Of a stretch of DNA of 24,813 bases, positions 20,135 through 24,813 are shown in pieces. The notes beneath the pieces were generated by a model, which was given only the letters and a program-made list of their open reading frames with translations, searched no databases and was not told the origin of the DNA. The translations under genes and the position numbers were made by a program. The stretch covers positions 1-24,813 of the forward strand of contig QANT01002253.1 in assembly GCA_003254885.1 (NCBI GenBank), given 5' to 3'. Each line of letters starts with the position of its first letter. The first letter of the stretch is position 1. Origin of the DNA: Purshia tridentata (lineage: Eukaryota; Streptophyta; Magnoliopsida; Rosales; Rosaceae).

Positions 20135-22367
20135 ATGGGTGCCTCAGAATCTACACTCTCTTCCCAGGTAGTTCTGCAATTTAATCAACTTCAATTTTCT
20201 CTTTTCGTTTGTTATTCAACTAATCGTACCATTTTATCGTGCTTGTAGAGGCTAGCCGACGAAATCACCACCGTGTCAGAGCGATCAGAGGCCGTCGATC
20301 CCATTTTAGAGAGGCTCAAATCCCTCAAAATCGTGAGCTTCTGTTTTTCGATTTTCCAGTTCTCGTTAATTGAAGAAATTAAAAAAGAAATTAGGTTTAA
20401 GCTCTTAAGTGTGAATGTAAAACACTAAAAAACGAGTTTTAAATTTTCGTTTTCAAATGTTTGAACTTTGATTGCAGTCGACGCCGATACTGACTTCACC
20501 TCCAAATGAGGGTAGCTTGACTGACATTTTAGTGAGGAAACCGTCGTCGTCGTCTTCGGTTCCAAGTAAGCTTCTTGTACTCGGATGAGTCTGCTTCTTA
20601 CCTGCTTTAGTAAATTACAAATTTACAATTTTCTGGGTGAAAAAAAAACCCCAGAAAGAACTATTGCACTAGGAAATGTTTAACAAAGGATCATGGTAGT
20701 AGTAATTATCAATTGTACAGCTATAAGCATCGTGGTAGTAATATTTATAGATGTTATGTCTTTGTCTTTGCAACAAGGTTAGTATTTTTTTACTTTTGAA
20801 GTGGAAACATTGATTACTTGTTAACTCGTTACTCTTTTATGAATTTTTGATATAGGTGTTCTGGATCCAAAAGTGCTATTGGAACTCTTCTCAATGTACC
20901 GTGAGTGGCAGGAAGAGAAGGTCCAAAAGATGAGCAAAAGACAGGTTTGTTTTACAACATACCATAGTCTTTCTCGAATCCTTGAGTTTAGTTTTGACAC
21001 TCCAGCTCCACACGAGCATTAGATTGATCTTCAGTGTGACCTTAGCATCCTCCATCAAGCCAATTTTTGTGTTTCTAGTTACACATGGTTTAGGGTTTTA
21101 ATTGTACAATTCTGATCAAATTTGATTCGATCCAAGATCCTTATTTCCTTACAAGACTGGGGTTCGTCTAAGATAACAGCTAAAATCTAATTCTGTACCA
21201 TGTTTTGCATATTTTTAACTCTTCGAACTTCTAGTTTTGTTGATGAGCTTATTTTTATTACCGCCACCATGGTTTGGTGGTCCAGGTCCATTGACTCAAT
21301 ATGTCAGATTTTAAAGCAAATTTTGATTAATGTTTAATCAAGCTTCTATTTGAACCACCAAGGAACAATTAAATATGTGTGGTTACTTATTTAATTGGAT
21401 TGTCTTAGATTTGGTCCATTTGATGCTCTAGTCATAGAATGAAACAACTCAAGTAAATGGATCATGGTTAAGTCTGAATCAGTTAAACAACTTCAAGGAG
21501 GCCAAAACACTGTAAGGAAGATGTTTCAATGAATTGCATGTTATTGCTCTCTATTATTACCTTTTCAATAAAGCAATAGCTGGTTTGTTGACCAGGTTCT
21601 GCAAACTGTGCATTTAGTCCAGTATTAGCCAGTGGTATGAAGTCGCTCAAAATACGACATAATATACACTGTTACTATTATGTCTTCAAAAACAGATATT
21701 GTTACAAATTTTGTTGTTTGCTATTGCTTTTAAAAGGTCTGCAACTCTTTTGCTTATATTGAGATTTGTGGAAGATTGACAGCATATTGAGAAAATTGAC
21801 CTGTTTCGCCATTGTTTCTCCTACACAAAATAACTATGTAACCTGGATTTGGTGGTAATTGTGGCAGGAAGAGATAGAAAATAAGATAGAGGTTGCTGAT
21901 GCTTTGGCTGTCAAGCTTCTTCAGCGTTTTAATTATTCAGTTTCAGCAATGAAGACATCTTCCCAACATTTATCAGAAGGTAATTGATGTCACTATAAGC
22001 ATTAAGGGGGAAAATATATGTTGGACCTAGGCTCTTTTACCTCAAGTGATTTCCTTTACATCATAACTTGCTGATCTTGCCTATATTTTTCTTATGACTT
22101 TTTCATTTTCTAACTTGATATCGGAACATGCATACAGTGCATGCATTGCAGGTAGATATTGGGGAGCTCAAAGGAAGGTTGACAGAGGTTATTAGTAACT
22201 GTGATGCAGTGTGCCGGAGAATATCTGTGGAGGGACCAGAATCTCTTCGGTTATCTGTCAAGCCATTTGCAGTCTGCACTGCCGACGAAGAAATCCAATC
22301 AAGCTCATCTGATCTGAAAAAAAATCTAAACCCAATTCTACCTTCTCCTGAAACCAAGTTAGATTGA
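20135..22367 (+). CDS. BORC subunit 5-like (myrlysin / LOH12CR1 family) protein
   Basis: Six exons: 20135-20167, 20249-20332, 20478-20565, 20856-20944, 21868-21979 and 22138-22367 (636 nt, 211 aa), all GT-AG and in one frame. The start MGASES fits an N-myristoylation signal (Gly2, Ser/Thr at 6). The middle (about 70-155) is predicted helical or coiled-coil: VLDPKVLLELFSMYREWQEE, then MSKRQEEIENKIEVADALAV, then LQVDIGELKGRL. A conserved-looking close follows, SLRLSVKPF. The order LD..VL.L...Y, helices and a C-terminal KP motif, together with the lipid-anchored start, resembles animal BORCS5 (myrlysin), which ties the BORC complex to lysosomes for ARL8/kinesin transport. In plants the target would be vacuole or endosome membranes; this is inference. 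About 25 Ser-rich residues at the end look disordered. The assignment is from memory of the family, without a search. Confidence 0.6.
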
Positions 22368-23006
22368 TCTTGCATTCTTTCTTTCTTGTACAAATACTTT
22401 GTAGAGATTGTGGTTTAATGACATCATGAATGATAACACATGTTTGATCCATTTCTTTTGGGGAATATTGTGTCAAAGAACTGTCCTTTCCCAACAAAAT
22501 GAGTAAACGTAAAAGACAGGATGGGAAACAAGAGTAACCACCACGATTTTATGCTTCTTTTTGTTTTTCTTATCTTTCAGTACAAAAGGTAACAAAAAAC
22601 TTGAACTAAGCTTGTAAGAAACATCCATTGATAAGAACCACGTGAGCAAATGCCATCGCCGACACAAAACTTTTACAAAAATGAATTATTTTACTGAATC
22701 AAATTATTGTAAAATGAATGGGATCAGATCCAGCTTAGTATCACACAGAGCTTCACTATCCTAAACATAAGCTCTGGAGCTCGAGACCAGAAAAATGAGA
22801 GTGATTGCTAAAAAAAACATGAACTGCAACAACAATTCAAGTATGCAATTACTGAAATTGAATGAATGAAGTTACAGAAAAATGAAACAACTGTAGGAAC
22901 AAAGAAGAACAAATCAAAGCATTTAAGTAAGCCACATTATAACTTAAACCCTCCTCTAGGCTCTAGTGGATTGATTGAAATGCCAAATGGTGTAGGTGAA
23001 ATGAAC
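22368..23006. other. Tail-to-tail spacer between the BORCS5-like and GMD genes
   Basis: About 640 bp that should hold the 3' UTRs of two convergent genes. It is AT-rich. The short - strand frames at 22103-22667 are mirrors of the last BORCS5-like exon and its flank. No other gene is seen. Confidence 0.5.
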
Positions 23007-24119
23007 TCAGGGTTGTTGCTGGGCATCCATGTAGCCAGCATCAACAAGAACCTTTTCCCTCTTGGCCAATTCAACATCTTCTTCCACCATCATCTTCACC
23101 AGCTGCTGAAACCCCACCTTGGGCTTCCACCCAAGCTCTTTCTTGGCCTTGGTGGCGTCCCCTTTCAGATTATCCACCTCCGCCGGCCGAATGTACTTCT
23201 TATCAATCACCACATGGTCCCTCCAATTCAACCCCACGTACCCAAACGCCACCTCCAAGAACTCCTCCACCGTGTGCGACTCCTCCGTCGCCACCACGTA
23301 GTCGTCGGGCCTCTCCTGCTGCAGCATCATCCACATCGCCTCCACGTAGTCCCCGGCGAACCCCCAGTCCCTGGAGGCCTGCAAATTCCCCAAAAACAGC
23401 TTGCTCTGCAGCCCGATCTTGATCCTACCCACGGCCCGAGTAATCTTCCGGGTCACAAAATTCTCGCCCCGCTTTGGCGACTCGTGGTTGAACAGTATCC
23501 CGTTGCAAGCGAACAATCCGTAGGCCTCGCGGTAGTTCACGGTGTACCAATGCGCTGCGCATTTCGAAACGGCGTAGGGGGATCGGGGGTGGAACGGCGT
23601 CGTCTCGGACTGCGGGGGCGGCGTCGACCCGAACATCTCGGACGACCCGGCTTGGTAGTATTTGATGTTGGTGCGTCCGGTGGCGATGATATGGGTCCGG
23701 ACGGCCTCTAAGAGGCGGAGGGCACCGGTGGCAACCACGTCAGCAGTGTAGTCTGGGATCTCGAAGGAGACTGCCACGTGGGACTGAGCGGCGAGGTTGT
23801 AGACCTCATCGGGCTCGATGGTGTCGATCCAACGGCGGAGAGAGGAGGCGTCGGTGAGGTCGGCGTAGTGGAGCTTCATGCGGGCCTTGTGGGCGTTGTG
23901 GGGGTCGATGTAGATGTGGTTGATCCGCTGGGTGTTGAAGTTGGAGGACCGTCGGATCAGGCCGTGGACTTCATAGCCTTTGTTGAGAAGGAACTCGGTC
24001 AGGTAGGACCCGTCCTGACCGGTTATGCCGGTGATCAGTGCGACCTTGCGGCGGTCGGGGGGTGGGGCGGCTTCACCGTTGGCGGCGGTGGTGGATCCGG
24101 ATCCGGTGTGGGACGCCAT
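23007..24119 (-). CDS. GDP-D-mannose 4,6-dehydratase
   Basis: One uninterrupted exon of 370 aa. It converts GDP-D-mannose to GDP-4-keto-6-deoxy-D-mannose in the cytosol, the first step of GDP-L-fucose synthesis used for xyloglucan, rhamnogalacturonan II, arabinogalactan proteins and N-glycans. It is a short-chain dehydrogenase/reductase of the extended type: NADP-binding GITGQDG (31-37), RRSSNFNT (57-64), [11 protein letters not shown] (109-119), GSSEMFG (158-164), catalytic YAVSK (Tyr182, Lys186), [16 protein letters not shown] (211-226), then [21 protein letters not shown] (311-331). The length and lack of introns match the Arabidopsis MUR1/GMD genes. The first 22 residues are variable and probably disordered. 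The codons are GC-rich against AT-rich flanks, which creates long shadow frames on the other strand. The start is the first ATG after a TATA box, with no ATG in the leader. Confidence 0.97.
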   Translation of the reverse strand: MASHTGSGSTTAANGEAAPPPDRRKVALITGITGQDGSYLTEFLLNKGYEVHGLIRRSSNFNTQRINHIYIDPHNAHKARMKLHYADLTDASSLRRWIDTIEPDEVYNLAAQSHVAVSFEIPDYTADVVATGALRLLEAVRTHIIATGRTNIKYYQAGSSEMFGSTPPPQSETTPFHPRSPYAVSKCAAHWYTVNYREAYGLFACNGILFNHESPKRGENFVTRKITRAVGRIKIGLQSKLFLGNLQASRDWGFAGDYVEAMWMMLQQERPDDYVVATEESHTVEEFLEVAFGYVGLNWRDHVVIDKKYIRPAEVDNLKGDATKAKKELGWKPKVGFQQLVKMMVEEDVELAKREKVLVDAGYMDAQQQP

Positions 24120-24277
24120 TGCGGGTTGAATTGTGGTGATGGAAATGGAGAGGACTTGACTAGTAGTGAGTTCGTGAAAATGATGATGATGTGGGTGTTT
24201 TTGAAGGATTTGAAGGACGGGATCCAATCTGGTACAAGGACGCGCTTTTAGCGCTTACTGTGAGAACAAATATAAGG
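24120..24277 (-). promoter_or_regulatory. GMD 5' leader and TATA box
   Basis: On the - strand CCTTATATTT (24268-24277) lies about 150 bp before the ATG, predicting a leader of about 120 nt. The leader contains no ATG. Its frame is open upstream of the GMD start, but only from a TTG codon, so an N-terminal extension is unlikely. A small inverted repeat GCGCTTTTAGCGC sits near the expected transcription start. Confidence 0.5.
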
Positions 24278-24532
24278 ACGCCACGCCACTCAGATATCAG
24301 TAGGGGGTAATTCTTTGGCATGACGGTGATGGGACCTACAAACATAAGTGGATCTATTCTCACATGTAATTTTTTTTTTTTGTTTGTGACTTTAACATCA
24401 CATAAGATATTCTAACATCTTTGTAACACATGATTAACGGGGATAGTCTTAGTGGCCAAAAAAAAAATGGGGATTGTCTTAAATAAGACACTAATCATGC
24501 GTTTGGTTGGAGACTAAGTTATGTTTAAGTGG
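24278..24532. other. GMD upstream flank, no gene seen
   Basis: AT-rich with a run of T at about 24370-24380 and a run of A at about 24459-24467. The 67-codon frame at 24160-24363 is in the GMD leader and flank and has no family match. Confidence 0.4.
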
Positions 24533-24737
24533 AATAATAATGCTATACTTACCATATTTTTATATCATAATTTTATATTATCTTACGTAACAATCTATAT
24601 GCCATTCATACATTAGACACTAACAAAATAAAAATAAAACCCTAATAATAAGGAAATACCATTTCCAGTACAATAATGACACATAAGATGATATAACAAA
24701 TATGGTATAAAAACATAATAAGAATAATATTACTGTA
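24533..24737. mobile_element. Imperfect inverted-repeat (MITE-like) element
   Basis: The left part ACCATATTTTTATATCAT...CTTACGT (24551-24588) is mirrored by the right part, whose reverse complement reads ACCATATTTGTTATATCAT then CTTATGT (24681-24706). Outside these, AATAATAATGCTATAC on the left and the complement of AATAATATTACTG on the right also roughly pair. It has no coding capacity. Clear target duplications were not found, so the ends and class are uncertain. AT-richness raises the risk of chance pairing. Confidence 0.4.
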
Positions 24738-24813
24738 GAATCCAATCTACTCCTTTCTAATTTAACACTATGTGGAAGTGCCTCGCTAACTAAAAACCTC
24801 CTTAGCCTTCACC

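Noticed and set aside
22866..23711. 281-codon + strand open frame rich in His, Leu and Pro
   Set aside because: It lies antisense to the GMD coding exon; GC-rich codons of GMD leave the opposite strand open. No domain resemblance.
24120..24227. 36-residue N-terminal extension of GMD
   Set aside because: The upstream start would be TTG, not ATG; the family length fits the start at 24119.
23778..24251. 157-codon + strand frame rich in Gly and Val
   Set aside because: It is the mirror of the GMD N-terminal coding region.
1..24813. CRISPR arrays, phage, bacterial operons, tRNA or rRNA genes
   Set aside because: None seen; spliced genes and plant families explain all recognisable coding sequence.

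Overview
This is a stretch of plant (eudicot) nuclear DNA. It is AT-rich, its genes are spaced and interrupted by spliceosomal introns, it carries microsatellites and foldback (MITE-like) elements, and every recognisable product belongs to a plant family. Nothing in it is bacterial, organellar or viral. No species call is possible from the sequence alone.

Layout. 1-2.7 kb is AT-rich flank with a possible last exon of a neighbouring gene at the left edge, an unexplained GC-richer island with ACGT (G-box) elements near 1.4-1.55 kb, and a 133-bp tandem duplication. 2.77-7.2 kb is a NAC transcription factor of the VND1/2/3 (vascular-related NAC-domain) type on the + strand. It has a probable spliced 5' leader with a 1.8-kb intron, and its second coding intron has a GC donor. 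7.2-12.2 kb holds no gene I can support, only a 123-bp tandem duplication and AT-rich sequence. 12.2-13.1 kb is a short linker histone H1 resembling the stress-inducible H1.3 type, on the - strand. 13.57-13.79 kb is a foldback element with a candidate 10-bp target duplication, and an old 189-bp duplication lies near 14.4-14.7 kb. 15.9-19.73 kb is a ten-coding-exon gene on the - strand for a three-RRM hnRNP-Q-like protein with an acidic N-terminus and a Gly/Tyr/His-rich tail. It shares a short divergent promoter (19.73-20.13 kb) with a + strand six-exon gene for a small coiled-coil protein that looks like the plant counterpart of BORC subunit 5 (myrlysin). 23.0-24.12 kb is an intronless GDP-D-mannose 4,6-dehydratase gene (MUR1/GMD type) on the - strand, tail-to-tail with the BORCS5-like gene. 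The right edge carries a second, weaker inverted-repeat element.

The genes do not form a pathway. They are independent eukaryotic units: xylem vessel differentiation (NAC), chromatin (H1), RNA binding (hnRNP), probable endolysosome or vacuole trafficking (BORCS5-like), and GDP-fucose synthesis for cell wall and glycoproteins (GMD). Exon borders below were set by reading frame, splice consensus and protein-family continuity; all introns are GT-AG except NAC coding intron 2.

I found no new multi-gene system. The points most worth following are the GC-AG intron, the stop-free in-frame intron of the histone gene, the triple in-frame TAG acceptor and shared promoter of the RRM gene, and the plant BORCS5-like protein.
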